A DNA stretch of 64,000 nucleotides from Bin87 sp965220505 (GTDB lineage: Bacteria > Chloroflexota > Dehalococcoidia > Lucifugimonadales > UBA3495), in contig CBDCQE010000003.1 in NCBI GenBank assembly GCA_965220505.1, positions 682,001 through 746,000 on the forward strand, given 5' to 3'. Numbering within the stretch: the first letter of the stretch is position 1; every line of letters starts with the position of its first letter. Made by a program: the position numbers and the translations under genes. Below are positions 46,470 through 54,858 of this stretch, one piece after another. A model generated the notes under the pieces. It worked only from the letters and a program-made list of their open reading frames with translations. It was not told the DNA's origin and made no database searches.

Positions 46470-47803
46470 TGCCACAGCCAATGTCTCACCAAACATCGAT
46501 GCCTGTTGGCAGTCGTTCAAACAACCAAAACCAGCTTCTGCCGGATGACCGGGGAGTGCATGACTGGTATCGCTTCGTTCTTTCGTTTCCGCCTCATCTA
46601 GTTAGAACGTACATCGACCAGTTCGGCATCGATAGTTCCCATGTCGTCCTGGACCCTTTCTGTGGAGCAGGCACGACGTTAGTAGAAGCGAAGAAATCCG
46701 GCATCGCCAGTGTGGGAATGGATTCCCACCCGATGGCGCATTTCGCCAGCTCGGTCAAGGTCGATTGGTCGGTGAGCGCTGATCGCGTGCTGGCGTATTC
46801 CGGGCAGGTCGCGGAATCTTTCAGCACGGCAATGGAAAATACCGAGAAAACCGTGCTGACTCACGCTAACCCAAATCTCCAGTCTGACGATTTACCCTTT
46901 GGTCTCCTGAGTCCCGAAGAATTCCGATTGCTAATAAAAAACTCGATCAGCCCCAGGCCGGTGCTGAAGGTGCTAACCTTATTGCGCAAGATTGACGAAC
47001 ATGGGGACGCCAGCCTCCGCAACATCGGGAGACTGGCGCTTGCGGGGGCACTGGTGAACGGCGTGAGCAATTTGAAGTTTGGCCCCGAGGTTGGAGTTGG
47101 CCGAATCAAAGCCGATGCCCCGGTCTTGGAAGCTTGGGGTGAACGCATTCAGCGGATGGCCGACGATCTAAGATTCGTCCATGATCGATCAGAAGTCCCG
47201 GCACGAGTCATCAGGTTCGACTCTCGAAATATGGATCGGGCGCTAGAACCCGGGTCTGTTCATGCCGTGATCACTTCTCCACCGTACCCCAACGAAAAGG
47301 ACTATACCAGGACCACTCGCTTAGAATCGGTGATGTTGGGCTTGATTAGCAGCCGGCACGAACTGCGGCAGGTCAAGCAGGATCTCCTGCGGTCAAATAC
47401 CAGAGGGGTTTACAAAGACGATACCGATGATGAGTCAGTTGCAAGCTTCCGGAGTATCATGTCAATTGCTGATGCAATAGAGCGCCGGCGTATTGAACTG
47501 GGGAAAACATCGGGGTTTGAACGGCTGTATGCTAGAGTTACTAAACTGTATTTCGGAGGTATGTTCAAACACCTTGCTTCTTTGAGAGCTGTTCTACACC
47601 CAGGCGCGAAACTGGCTTATGTGGTAGGAGATCAAGCATCATACCTGCGAGTGATGATACCTACTGGTCAGATACTGGCAGACATTGCTGAGTCGTTAGG
47701 TTATCGTGTGATTGGTATAGACCTGTTTCGTACCAGGTTGTCCACCGCCACTGGTCAACACCTACGGGAGGAAGTTGTGCTGATGGAATGGTCAAACGAC
47801 TGA
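46469..47803 (+). CDS. DNA amino-methyltransferase (probably N4-cytosine) of a restriction-modification pair
   Basis: 444 residues from the TAATG overlap; an ATG at codon 5 (MSHQT) is an alternative. The SAM-binding motif I is DPFCGAGTT (62-70) with the acidic strand end SVGMDSHP (81-88). The catalytic motif IV is TSPPYPNEKDY (269-279), where SPPY is typical of N4-cytosine enzymes. Nearly 200 residues lie between them and would hold the target-recognition part, so the order is motif I, recognition, motif IV. The restriction endonuclease gene follows 15 bases downstream. Methylation protects host DNA at the shared site. Recognition sequence unknown. Confidence 0.85.
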   Translation: MPQPMSHQTSMPVGSRSNNQNQLLPDDRGVHDWYRFVLSFPPHLVRTYIDQFGIDSSHVVLDPFCGAGTTLVEAKKSGIASVGMDSHPMAHFASSVKVDWSVSADRVLAYSGQVAESFSTAMENTEKTVLTHANPNLQSDDLPFGLLSPEEFRLLIKNSISPRPVLKVLTLLRKIDEHGDASLRNIGRLALAGALVNGVSNLKFGPEVGVGRIKADAPVLEAWGERIQRMADDLRFVHDRSEVPARVIRFDSRNMDRALEPGSVHAVITSPPYPNEKDYTRTTRLESVMLGLISSRHELRQVKQDLLRSNTRGVYKDDTDDESVASFRSIMSIADAIERRRIELGKTSGFERLYARVTKLYFGGMFKHLASLRAVLHPGAKLAYVVGDQASYLRVMIPTGQILADIAESLGYRVIGIDLFRTRLSTATGQHLREEVVLMEWSND

Positions 47804-47818
47804 CGAGAGGTATTTTTG

Positions 47819-48616
47819 ATGCACGAGCCAAACAGGTATGAACAGATTTTGACGAAAGTTTTCTTCGACAAATATGTCCGGGGTTCCCGTCAGATTGAAT
47901 TCACTCGGCAAGACCTCATTGATGCAGCTGAGGAACTGGGCTTGGAGCGTCCCCGCAACGTGGGAGACATACCTTACAGTTTCCGGCACAGAGGGTTAAG
48001 CCCTTCCCCGATCATGGAAACTGCGTCCGATGGCGAAACGTGGATCTGGAGAAGCGGCGGAAGAAGTATCTATCGGCTCGTATTGGTCCCCGACAGACCC
48101 ATCGCGCCCAATCCAAACCTTGCCCTTACCAAGATTCCAGATGCTACCCCGGGAATTGTGGCTCAGCATTCTCAGAGCGACGAGCAATCGTTGTTGGCGC
48201 GGCTACGCTACAATCGCCTGATAGACACCTTCTTGGGTATAACTTGCTATTCGTTGCAAAACCATTTGAGGACCACCGTTGAAGGTATCGGGCAAATCGA
48301 AACGGACGAGATCTACGTGGGAGTTGACCGGCGAGGGGCGCAGTACATAGTGCCTGTGCAAGCGAAATCTGAACGTGATCAGATCGGGCGAGTACAACTT
48401 GAACAAGACATTTCCCTGTGCGAGGAAAGATGGGGCGCACTCATCTGTCGACCGGTAGCTGCTCAAATGATGGAGAACGACACCATTGCCCTGTTCGAGT
48501 TTGAACTACAGGACGACGACGTTAGGATAGTGTCAGAGAAGCACTATCAACTCGTTGAACCTGATCAAATGACTGTAGAAGATTTGCGAAATTATCGGCA
48601 ACGTCCTATGGATTAA
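47819..48616 (+). CDS. Restriction endonuclease of the adjacent methyltransferase (PD-(D/E)xK type)
   Basis: 265 residues from the ATG after GAGAGG; a TTG one codon earlier is possible. The nuclease core is visible as YNRLIDTFLG, QNHLRTTVEGIGQIETDEIY and VPVQAKSERDQIG: an acidic cluster (Glu161, Asp163, Glu164) followed after about 18 residues by Gln181-Ala-Lys183, the D...QxK form of the PD-(D/E)xK motif. Downstream, VQLEQDISLCEE is a conserved helix in this endonuclease family. The N-terminal 100 residues probably bind DNA. Directly downstream of the cognate-type methyltransferase, it forms a type II-like system, intact by sequence. Specificity unknown. Confidence 0.75.
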   Translation: MHEPNRYEQILTKVFFDKYVRGSRQIEFTRQDLIDAAEELGLERPRNVGDIPYSFRHRGLSPSPIMETASDGETWIWRSGGRSIYRLVLVPDRPIAPNPNLALTKIPDATPGIVAQHSQSDEQSLLARLRYNRLIDTFLGITCYSLQNHLRTTVEGIGQIETDEIYVGVDRRGAQYIVPVQAKSERDQIGRVQLEQDISLCEERWGALICRPVAAQMMENDTIALFEFELQDDDVRIVSEKHYQLVEPDQMTVEDLRNYRQRPMD

Positions 48617-48705
48617 CCTAGTCTTGGCAAATCGTTGCCCAACTGTGCCATTCTGATGAGGTGAGGCTGCAATTGCAGCGAACGAAATTTACCAGGAGAG
48701 AGGTG

Positions 48706-48927
48706 ATGACCAGACAACTCACCGCAATTATCGAACGTGAGGACGATATGTACGTCGCTCTCTGCCCGGAACTGGACATCGCCAGCCAAGGCGAGACCGT
48801 AGGTGAAGCTCGCAGCAATTTGATCGAGGCTTTGGAGCTGTTTTTCGAGGTCGCGTCGGAGGCCGAAATACAGGAGCGGCTGCACGACGAGGTGTACATC
48901 ACCCGAGTGGAGGTTGCCGTTGGCTAG
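48706..48927 (+). CDS. hicB: HicB-family antitoxin
   Basis: 73 residues with AGGAGAG upstream. The core EREDDMYVALCPELDIASQG and ETVGEARSNLIEALELFFE is the HicB RNase H-like fold that neutralises HicA. The C-terminus (ITRVEVAVG) is short, without a DNA-binding domain. The hicA gene starts inside the last codons of this gene, so production of antitoxin and toxin is coupled. Here the antitoxin comes first; hicA-first order is also common elsewhere. It lies just after the restriction-modification pair. Confidence 0.85.
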   Translation: MTRQLTAIIEREDDMYVALCPELDIASQGETVGEARSNLIEALELFFEVASEAEIQERLHDEVYITRVEVAVG

Positions 48928-49138
48928 GCTGCGCGTGATGTCGGGCCGGGAAGCCTGTGGGATACTGTCCGCGCATGGATTTGCGGAGGCTCGGCGAAGA
49001 GGCAGCCACATAGTGATGCAGAAAGTTGAATCCGACAGGACCACCACCGTGCCAGTGCCGGACCATCGGGAACTGCGTATCGGCACCCTGATGTCAGTCA
49101 TTCGCCAATCCAGTCTGCCCAGAACGTTGTTTGAATGA
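48920..49138 (+). CDS. hicA: HicA-family mRNA interferase toxin
   Basis: About 72 residues from a TTG at 48920 (or 48914), overlapping the hicB stop by eight bases. The sequence has the HicA double-stranded-RNA-binding-like fold: REACGILSAHGFAEARRRGSH, the catalytic His in GSHIVMQK, and TVPVPDHRELRIGTLMSVIR leading to the SLPRTLFE end. HicA cleaves mRNA when free of HicB. The stop TGA overlaps the ATG of the following 2-hydroxyacid dehydrogenase, so the pair is read through into that operon. Looks intact. Confidence 0.85.
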   Translation: MARLRVMSGREACGILSAHGFAEARRRGSHIVMQKVESDRTTTVPVPDHRELRIGTLMSVIRQSSLPRTLFE

Positions 49139-50145
49139 TGCCCACCCCCACCCGCATCCTCATCACCGATTTCGTCTGGCCCTCCACCGCGCCCGAGCGG
49201 GAGGTGCTGGTGGCCGGCCTGGGCGACGGGGTTGAAGTCGTTGAGGCGCCGGACGGATCGGAGGCGACGCTGGCGGCGTTGGCGGCAGAGTGCGATGGCA
49301 TCATGACCTGCTTCGCGCAGGTGACGCCGGCGGTGGTGCGAGCGGCGGAGCGATGCCGGGTTATCAGCCGGTACGGCGTGGGCGTGGACAACATCGCCGT
49401 GGACGTGGCAACCGAGCTGGGCATTCCCGTCACCTACGTGCCCGACTACTGCGTCGATGAGGTCAGCGACCACGTGATGGCGCTGCTGCTGACCTGGAAC
49501 CGGCAGGTGGGGTTCTATGATAGCGTGGCCAAAGCCGGCCGCTGGGAGGGCACGCCGTCGCCGCACCCGCTGACCCGTCTGCGTGGCCAGACCATCGGCA
49601 TCGTCGGCTTCGGGCGCATCGGGCGGGCGGTGGCCGACAAGGCGCGGGCCTTCGGGCTGGATGTGTTGGTTTTTGACCCCTACCTGCCGGCCGACGCCGC
49701 GTTGCCCGACGGAGTGTCGGCGGCGACGCTGGACGACCTGCTGGCAGCATCCGATTACGTCACCGTCCACACGCCGTTGAACGACGAGACGCGTGGACTC
49801 ATCGGCGCCACCGCGTTCGGGCTCATGAAACCGTCGGCGTATATCATCAACTGCGCCCGGGGTCCCATCATCGACGAGCCGGCATTGATCGACGCGCTGC
49901 GGGACGGGCAGATCGCCGGCGCCGGGCTGGACGTGATGGAGTCGTCCGCGCCGCCGGCGAACCACCCGCTGTTCGCCATGGACAACGTGATCGTCACGCC
50001 TCACGTCGCCTTCCTGTCCCAGCAGTCGGTGCTGGAGCTGGAGGTCCGCACGGCGCAGGCCACGGTGGACGTGCTGCAGGGTCGGATGCCGGAGTTCCTG
50101 GTGAACCCGGCGGTGCTGCCCCATTCGCGCGTGGCGCTGCGTTGA
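49138..50145 (+). CDS. D-isomer-specific 2-hydroxyacid dehydrogenase
   Basis: 335 residues; ATG at 49138, with a further ATG at 49135 that overlaps the hicA stop. Features: an N-terminal substrate domain (VISRYGVGVDNIAVD), NAD-binding GFGRIG (within IGIVGFGRIGRAV), the substrate Arg in INCARGPIIDE, a Glu in the ALIDALRDGQIAGAGLDV region, and the catalytic His in VIVTPHVAFLS. These mark an NAD-dependent 2-hydroxyacid dehydrogenase related to phosphoglycerate, glyoxylate or hydroxypyruvate reductases. Substrate cannot be assigned. The overlap with hicA probably reflects recent insertion of the toxin-antitoxin module before this gene. Confidence 0.85.
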   Translation: MPTPTRILITDFVWPSTAPEREVLVAGLGDGVEVVEAPDGSEATLAALAAECDGIMTCFAQVTPAVVRAAERCRVISRYGVGVDNIAVDVATELGIPVTYVPDYCVDEVSDHVMALLLTWNRQVGFYDSVAKAGRWEGTPSPHPLTRLRGQTIGIVGFGRIGRAVADKARAFGLDVLVFDPYLPADAALPDGVSAATLDDLLAASDYVTVHTPLNDETRGLIGATAFGLMKPSAYIINCARGPIIDEPALIDALRDGQIAGAGLDVMESSAPPANHPLFAMDNVIVTPHVAFLSQQSVLELEVRTAQATVDVLQGRMPEFLVNPAVLPHSRVALR

Positions 50146-50202
50146 TTGAATTTGCATGGATGCACAGGATGGACGGGATTGCTGATTTGATTGGAGGGAC
50201 AC

Positions 50203-51021
50203 ATGACTGAAGCGGGCTTTACTATCAGCTATCTGGGCACCGGCGCGGGCGGCTGCGTCATGCGGAACCACACCGCCATTGTGGTCGATTGCCCTACGGG
50301 AGAGCGGATCCTGCTGGACGCTGCGTCGGGCAACACGGTACTCCGGCATGGGCACGAGTTGGGCATGTCGCCCGCCGAGTTTGACCACTGCCTCTTGAGC
50401 CACAGCCATGCCGACCACTGCGAGGGGTTGCCGCACATCGAGATGCAGCGCAGCCGGAGAGTTGCGGAAGAACAACCAATGCAGGTCTACGGCTCCGAGC
50501 AGGCGATGGTCGACATCGGCACGTTGCTGGCCCTGCCGACTCGTGGGCTCATCGTTGATTCTGATGGAGCCCTCAGGCGGGACGGGCGGAGGTCCATCGT
50601 GTTCCGTCCCACTGAGCCGGGGGAGTGGGTGCAATTGACCTCTGGCGTGCGGGCCCGGTCCACGCAGGTCAACCATATCCGGGGAGCACTGGCCTGGCGG
50701 GTTGAATCGGGCGGACATGCCGTGGTGTTTTCTGGCGACACCCGTTGGTGTCCCGACCTGGCGGACTTGGCACAGGGAGCGACGCTGCTGATCCACGAGG
50801 CGCTCTGTACCGAAGCGAAACGCGAGATGGCCGACGGCACCGCGCACTCCACGGCGGCGGAAGCGGCGCGCATCGCCCAGATGGCCGGCGTGGGCGGGTT
50901 GACCATCACGCACATCCACAACGATTACCACACAGACACCGAAGCTCTGATCGAAGAAGCGCGGTCGATTTACGACGGGCCGGTAGCGGTCGCAGAGGAC
51001 CGCTGGCAGCAGCGAGTCTGA
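50203..51021 (+). CDS. Metallo-beta-lactamase-fold hydrolase
   Basis: 272 residues from ATG 50203 with GGAGG upstream. The metal-binding HSHADHCEG motif (His67, His69, Asp71, His72) supplies two metal sites. A later VNHIRGALAWRVESGG, SGDTRWCPDLADL (Asp of the second metal) and a His in TITHIHNDYHTD complete the ligand set. The length and the SGDT motif resemble the RNase Z/ElaC-like or lactonase branch of the superfamily, but no domain fixes the substrate. It follows the dehydrogenase by 57 bases on the same strand, so the two may work in one catabolic pathway. The role is inferred from position only. Confidence 0.8.
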   Translation: MTEAGFTISYLGTGAGGCVMRNHTAIVVDCPTGERILLDAASGNTVLRHGHELGMSPAEFDHCLLSHSHADHCEGLPHIEMQRSRRVAEEQPMQVYGSEQAMVDIGTLLALPTRGLIVDSDGALRRDGRRSIVFRPTEPGEWVQLTSGVRARSTQVNHIRGALAWRVESGGHAVVFSGDTRWCPDLADLAQGATLLIHEALCTEAKREMADGTAHSTAAEAARIAQMAGVGGLTITHIHNDYHTDTEALIEEARSIYDGPVAVAEDRWQQRV

Positions 51022-51257
51022 TCCGCCGACGGCAGGTGGGTACGTCCTCCTCAACCAGCGCGTTTGACTTTTATTGCTATACATAATATACTATATTCGC
51101 AGATACGATATATTGTCGATCGCGTACCCGGTGAAACAACGTGCAAATCGATCCTGATCGACCCCGGTTTGGTCATAACGGTGACGACGGGCCCGCCGGC
51201 CAAGGCGACCCGGCGTTGTATAATTGGTTACGTACAGTCAATTTCAGGAGGTTTCAT

Positions 51258-51476
51258 ATGAACCGCACCCAACGTGATTTGGTCCTGCTGGCCGCCGGCA
51301 TCGGCATCGGGGTTGGCCTCGGCATGCTGCTGGCGCCCCGCAGCGGACGGGAAACGCGACAGGCGCTGACGCAGGGCGCGAATCAGGCCGTCGAGCGCGG
51401 TCGCGATTACTGGCAGCGCATCCGCAGCCGAATAGCCGCCGGCGACAGCGACGCGGATCTGGACGCCGAAGATTAG
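51258..51476 (+). CDS. Small YtxH-like membrane protein
   Basis: 72 residues with AGGAGG six bases before the ATG. The N-terminus is a short transmembrane segment ending in GLGMLLAPRSGRETRQALTQ, the signature of YtxH-like proteins (gly-rich helix then LLAP.SG.E.R). The C-terminus is a charged helical and acidic tail. YtxH-like proteins are membrane-associated with unknown function. A TATAAT box lies at 51219-51224, 34 bases upstream. The long upstream region 51022-51218 shows no gene. Confidence 0.8.
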   Translation: MNRTQRDLVLLAAGIGIGVGLGMLLAPRSGRETRQALTQGANQAVERGRDYWQRIRSRIAAGDSDADLDAED

Positions 51477-51491
51477 CCTGGACCGTCCGCC

Positions 51492-51530
51492 GGGGCGACG
51501 GTTGAACGGACCGTCGTCCCGGCGCTTTTT
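51492..51530 (+). terminator. Rho-independent terminator after the ytxH-like gene
   Basis: An 11-bp stem with one wobble pair (GGGGCGACGGT and ACCGTCGTCCC arms, 7-base loop) is followed by GGCGCTTTTT with T5 at 51526-51530. Confidence 0.75.
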
Positions 51531-51557
51531 GTGCCCCGATGGGAAGGACAGCGTTTT

Positions 51558-51851
51558 ATGTCGCCTGACGTCGTGTCGATTATCCGAGACATCGCAATTA
51601 TCGTTATGGCCGTCATGGTGACCGTAGCGGCGTTGGCGCTCACCGTGGTGGCGTTGAAGATATATCCCAAGATCCGGCGGGCGGCGACCAATTTTGAGGC
51701 GGCTTCGTGCATCATGCTGGACACGACGGCGCGAATCTCCGCGCTGGTGACTGCCGGCAGTGAAATCGGCTCGTTCGTTTGGGACCTGGTCACGCGGATC
51801 CGCGGTCGTGGCGACGACAAGTCGGAGGATGATGGCAACCCGAACAACTGA
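51558..51851 (+). CDS. Small membrane protein of unknown function
   Basis: 97 residues from ATG 51558 with GGAAGG upstream; a GTG at 51531 would add nine residues. A transmembrane helix (IAIIVMAVMVTVAALALTVV, residues 13-32) is followed by a basic motif KIYPKIRRAATNFEA and a charged C-terminal tail. It resembles small proteins often placed beside YtxH in related genomes. The terminator between them suggests separate control. No function recognised. Confidence 0.55.
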   Translation: MSPDVVSIIRDIAIIVMAVMVTVAALALTVVALKIYPKIRRAATNFEAASCIMLDTTARISALVTAGSEIGSFVWDLVTRIRGRGDDKSEDDGNPNN

Positions 51852-51947
51852 AGAGTCGGCGCTTCAGCCCGGTCCGGACGTCGGAGTGGCCCTTGGTCCT
51901 GGCGACCGGAGACGGCGGTCCGGTTTGACGGTTTGGGCGTATCCTGC

Positions 51948-51977
51948 TTGTAGATATTCCGGGGGCTAAGTTATAAT
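51948..51977 (+). promoter_or_regulatory. Promoter of prfA
   Basis: TTGTAG (-35 like) and a perfect TATAAT (-10, 51972-51977) are separated by 18 bases and end 33 bases before the prfA ATG. The call rests on sequence match only. Confidence 0.5.
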
Positions 51978-52010
51978 CTCGGGCAGTTTCCCAACCTTGC
52001 GCGGTGTGTG

Positions 52011-53090
52011 ATGGCAGATATATTCGACAAGCTGCAGCCTATCGTGGATCGTTACCGGTCCATCGAAGACGAGATGGCGCGACCGGAAGTGGCTGCAGAC
52101 TATGCCAAGCTCCGCGAATTGAACCGGGAACGATCCGGCCTCGAGGAACTGGTGGGCATTGACGGACAGCATCGCATGCTGTTTGAAGAGCAGGCCGACC
52201 TCAAGGCGCTGGTCAGCGAGGGCGGGGACCCTGAGCTGGTGGAGATGGCCCAGCAGGAGCTGGTCGAGGTCGAGCAGCGGATTTCCCAGTTGGCCCAGCA
52301 GTTGCGCATCGCCCTGCTCCCCAAAGACCCCAACGACGAGCGGGACGTCATCGTGGAGATCCATGCTGCCGCCGGAGGGGAGGAAGCCTCGCTGTTTGCC
52401 GGCGACCTTTACCGAATGTACCAGCGCTTCTCCCAGGAGCAGGGCTGGGCGGTGGAGATACTGGACTCCAACCCGTCGGACCTGGGCGGTTTCAGCCGCA
52501 TCGCTTTCTCCGTCGACGGGGACAACGCCTTCAGCCGGCTGAAGTTCGAGGCTGGCGTGCACCGCGTCCAACGGGTGCCCGAGACGGAAACGCAGGGTCG
52601 CATCCATACCTCCACGGTCACGGTGGCCGTGCTGCCGCAGGCCGACGAGGTCGAGGTTGCCGTCAAAGAGGACGACCTGCGCATCGACATCTTCCACGCC
52701 GGAGGCCACGGCGGTCAGAACGTCAACAAGGTGGCCACGGCGGTCAGGATCGTGCATGAACCCACCGGTGTGGTCGTGGTATGCCAGGACGAGCGGTCGC
52801 AGTACAAGAACAAGTCCAAGGCCATGACCATCCTGCGCAGCCGGCTGTATGCGGCGGAACAGGAGCGCCACCAGGCTGCCATTTCCAACAGCCGCAAGGC
52901 CCAGATCGGAAGCGGTGACCGCTCCGAGAAAATACGGACGTACAACTACCCACAAGATCGCATCACCGACCACCGGATCGGTCTGTCGGTGCACGGGGTG
53001 CAGCGCCTCATGGACGGCGGGTTGGGCGACATCATCGACCGCCTGATCGCCGACGACCAGGAACGGGGCCTGGCCAGCGTGTCCGCCTGA
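52011..53090 (+). CDS. prfA: Peptide chain release factor 1
   Basis: 359 residues, normal for RF1; the ATG at 52011 follows a GTG in the same frame. Domains in order: an N-terminal helical domain, domain 2 with GVHRVQRVP-ETETQGRIHTS, and the GGQ motif in AGGHGGQNVNK (GGQ at 234-236). The anticodon-like tripeptide that reads UAA and UAG, usually PxT, is PET at 190-192. The position is correct and the x residue varies in the family. It ends nascent chains at UAA and UAG, not UGA, so recoding of UGA elsewhere does not concern this enzyme. The next gene is prmC, the methyltransferase that modifies the GGQ glutamine, a conserved pairing. Confidence 0.95.
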   Translation: MADIFDKLQPIVDRYRSIEDEMARPEVAADYAKLRELNRERSGLEELVGIDGQHRMLFEEQADLKALVSEGGDPELVEMAQQELVEVEQRISQLAQQLRIALLPKDPNDERDVIVEIHAAAGGEEASLFAGDLYRMYQRFSQEQGWAVEILDSNPSDLGGFSRIAFSVDGDNAFSRLKFEAGVHRVQRVPETETQGRIHTSTVTVAVLPQADEVEVAVKEDDLRIDIFHAGGHGGQNVNKVATAVRIVHEPTGVVVVCQDERSQYKNKSKAMTILRSRLYAAEQERHQAAISNSRKAQIGSGDRSEKIRTYNYPQDRITDHRIGLSVHGVQRLMDGGLGDIIDRLIADDQERGLASVSA

Positions 53091-53154
53091 TCGCGATATC
53101 GACGACCAACATGTTCCGGGGCGGCCGCAGGGTCGCCCTTGCCGATTGAGACGT

Positions 53155-54042
53155 ATGCCCAACCTGCGCACTGTAATCCAGGAAACCCACCGCAACCTCG
53201 AGTCCGCAGAGATACCGGACGCCCGGCTGGAGGCGGAGGTGATGGTGATGGACGTGATGCGGATGCCGCGCCAGGCCATCTTTGCGGAGCAGGAGTCGCA
53301 GGTCTCTCCCCAACAGGAGGAGCAACTAGCCGCCATCGTGACCCGCCGGCTAACGCGGGAGCCACTGGCTTACATCCTGAACTATCGGGAGTTCTACGGC
53401 GTCAACCTGCTGGTGAACCCGGACGTGTTGATCCCCCGTCCGGAGACGGAAACCATGGTCGAGCACGCCCTGTTCATGGCGCTCATGGGCATGGAAAGCC
53501 GGGAGATTGTAATTGCCGACGTGGGTACGGGCACCGGGGCCATCGCGGTGAACCTGGCCATACACCTGCCGGCGGCGCGGATCTACGCCAGCGACGCCTA
53601 CGACGCGACGCTGGACGTCGCTGCATACAACGTGCGCATGCATAACGTCGCCGACCGCGTTACCCTGTTGAAGGGCGACCTCCTTGAGCCGTTGCCCGAA
53701 CCGGTGGACGTCATCGTCGCCAATCTGCCCTACCTGCCCACGGATCGGATACCGACACTGCAACCGGAAATCCAGTGGGAGCCGGCGGCCGCGCTGGACG
53801 GCGGAGCCGACGGCCTGGACCACATCCGGCGCCTGTTATCGCAGGCCGCAACGGCGCACGGCGGCGAAGGCGCCCGCTTGAAGCCCCACGGCGTGATCCT
53901 GTTGGAAATGGACCCCGAGCAATTCTCCGAGGCTCGATCCCTGGCGTCCGCCGCCTTTCCCGATGCGGAGATTACTGTCGAGCCCGACCTGGCTGGCATG
54001 GACCGGGTGCTGTCGATCAGCCTGGCGGCCGAAGATTGCTGA
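53155..54042 (+). CDS. prmC: Release factor glutamine methyltransferase
   Basis: 295 residues from ATG 53155 (a start nine bases earlier is weaker). Features: an N-terminal helical domain, the conserved IPRPETE loop (93-99), motif I DVGTGTG (122-128), and a motif IV reading NLPY at 190-193 in place of the usual NPPY. The NxPY pattern keeps the Asn that binds the glutamine side chain. It methylates the GGQ Gln of RF1 (and RF2), raising release efficiency. It sits 64 bases after prfA and is probably co-transcribed. The Leu substitution in NPPY is mild and seen in related organisms. Confidence 0.9.
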   Translation: MPNLRTVIQETHRNLESAEIPDARLEAEVMVMDVMRMPRQAIFAEQESQVSPQQEEQLAAIVTRRLTREPLAYILNYREFYGVNLLVNPDVLIPRPETETMVEHALFMALMGMESREIVIADVGTGTGAIAVNLAIHLPAARIYASDAYDATLDVAAYNVRMHNVADRVTLLKGDLLEPLPEPVDVIVANLPYLPTDRIPTLQPEIQWEPAAALDGGADGLDHIRRLLSQAATAHGGEGARLKPHGVILLEMDPEQFSEARSLASAAFPDAEITVEPDLAGMDRVLSISLAAEDC

Positions 54043-54109
54043 GACCCGTGTGTCCGGTTCTGCACTGTCCGACGGTTCGCTCACGTCCGCGCGCCGACCA
54101 TGAACGGCA

Positions 54110-54853
54110 ATGCGTACCCTGATCGTCTCGGATATCCACTCCAACCTGCAGGCTTTCGAAGCTGTTTTGGCCGATGCCGAAGGCGCCGGCGGATACGACG
54201 CGGTCTGGTTTCTTGGCGATCTGGTGGGCTATGGCTCGGATCCAAGGGCGTGCATCGATCGATTGCGGGGGCTGCCCCACGTCGCGATCGCCGGGAACCA
54301 CGACCACGCTGTGACCGGCAAGCTGAACCCGGACCTGTTCAATGGTGCAGCGCGTGCGGCTGCCTTGTGGACAGCCCAACAACTGACCGAAGATGAAATG
54401 TCTTACCTTGCCGACATGCCCGAGATGCGCCGGATGGGCTCGTTCACCCATGTGCACGGCAGTCTGCGCGAACCGGTCATGGAATACCTGATCAGCGAGC
54501 CGGCGGCCATGGCGACCTTTGCCCTGATGGAAACGCCGTTTTGCCTGGTGGGCCATTCGCACTACCCGCTGGTTTGGACCGAAGACACCGGGCGCGCGGG
54601 TGTTGAACTCCTGGACCCCTCGGCTCCGGTGGTCCTGGATCCGGAGCAACGGATGATCGTCAACCCCGGCAGCGTGGGCCAGCCCCGTGACGGCGACTGG
54701 CGGGCGTCGTACCTGCTGTACGACAGCGAGGCTGGAGCATGTGGCGTCCTGTACCACCGCCGCGTCGAGTACGACCTGGCCGGGGCGCAAAGCGGGATAT
54801 TGGCGGCAGAGCTTCCGGAGTCACTGGCAATTCGCCTGGGTAATGGGCATTAG
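54110..54853 (+). CDS. Calcineurin-like metallophosphoesterase
   Basis: 247 residues from the ATG at 54110. Metallophosphoesterase motifs: D-x-H in SDIHSNLQAF, GDLVGYG (GDxxG), GNHDHAV (GNHD), and GHSHYPLV with NPGSVGQPRDGD (GHxH and the terminal NPGSV). This is the YfcE/ApaH-like subgroup of phosphodiesterases. Metal-dependent phosphodiester or phosphomonoester cleavage is expected; the exact substrate is unknown. It follows prmC by 67 bases and precedes the NYN-LOTUS gene by five, so a transcript including both is likely. Confidence 0.9.
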   Translation: MRTLIVSDIHSNLQAFEAVLADAEGAGGYDAVWFLGDLVGYGSDPRACIDRLRGLPHVAIAGNHDHAVTGKLNPDLFNGAARAAALWTAQQLTEDEMSYLADMPEMRRMGSFTHVHGSLREPVMEYLISEPAAMATFALMETPFCLVGHSHYPLVWTEDTGRAGVELLDPSAPVVLDPEQRMIVNPGSVGQPRDGDWRASYLLYDSEAGACGVLYHRRVEYDLAGAQSGILAAELPESLAIRLGNGH

Positions 54854-54858
54854 CAAAC

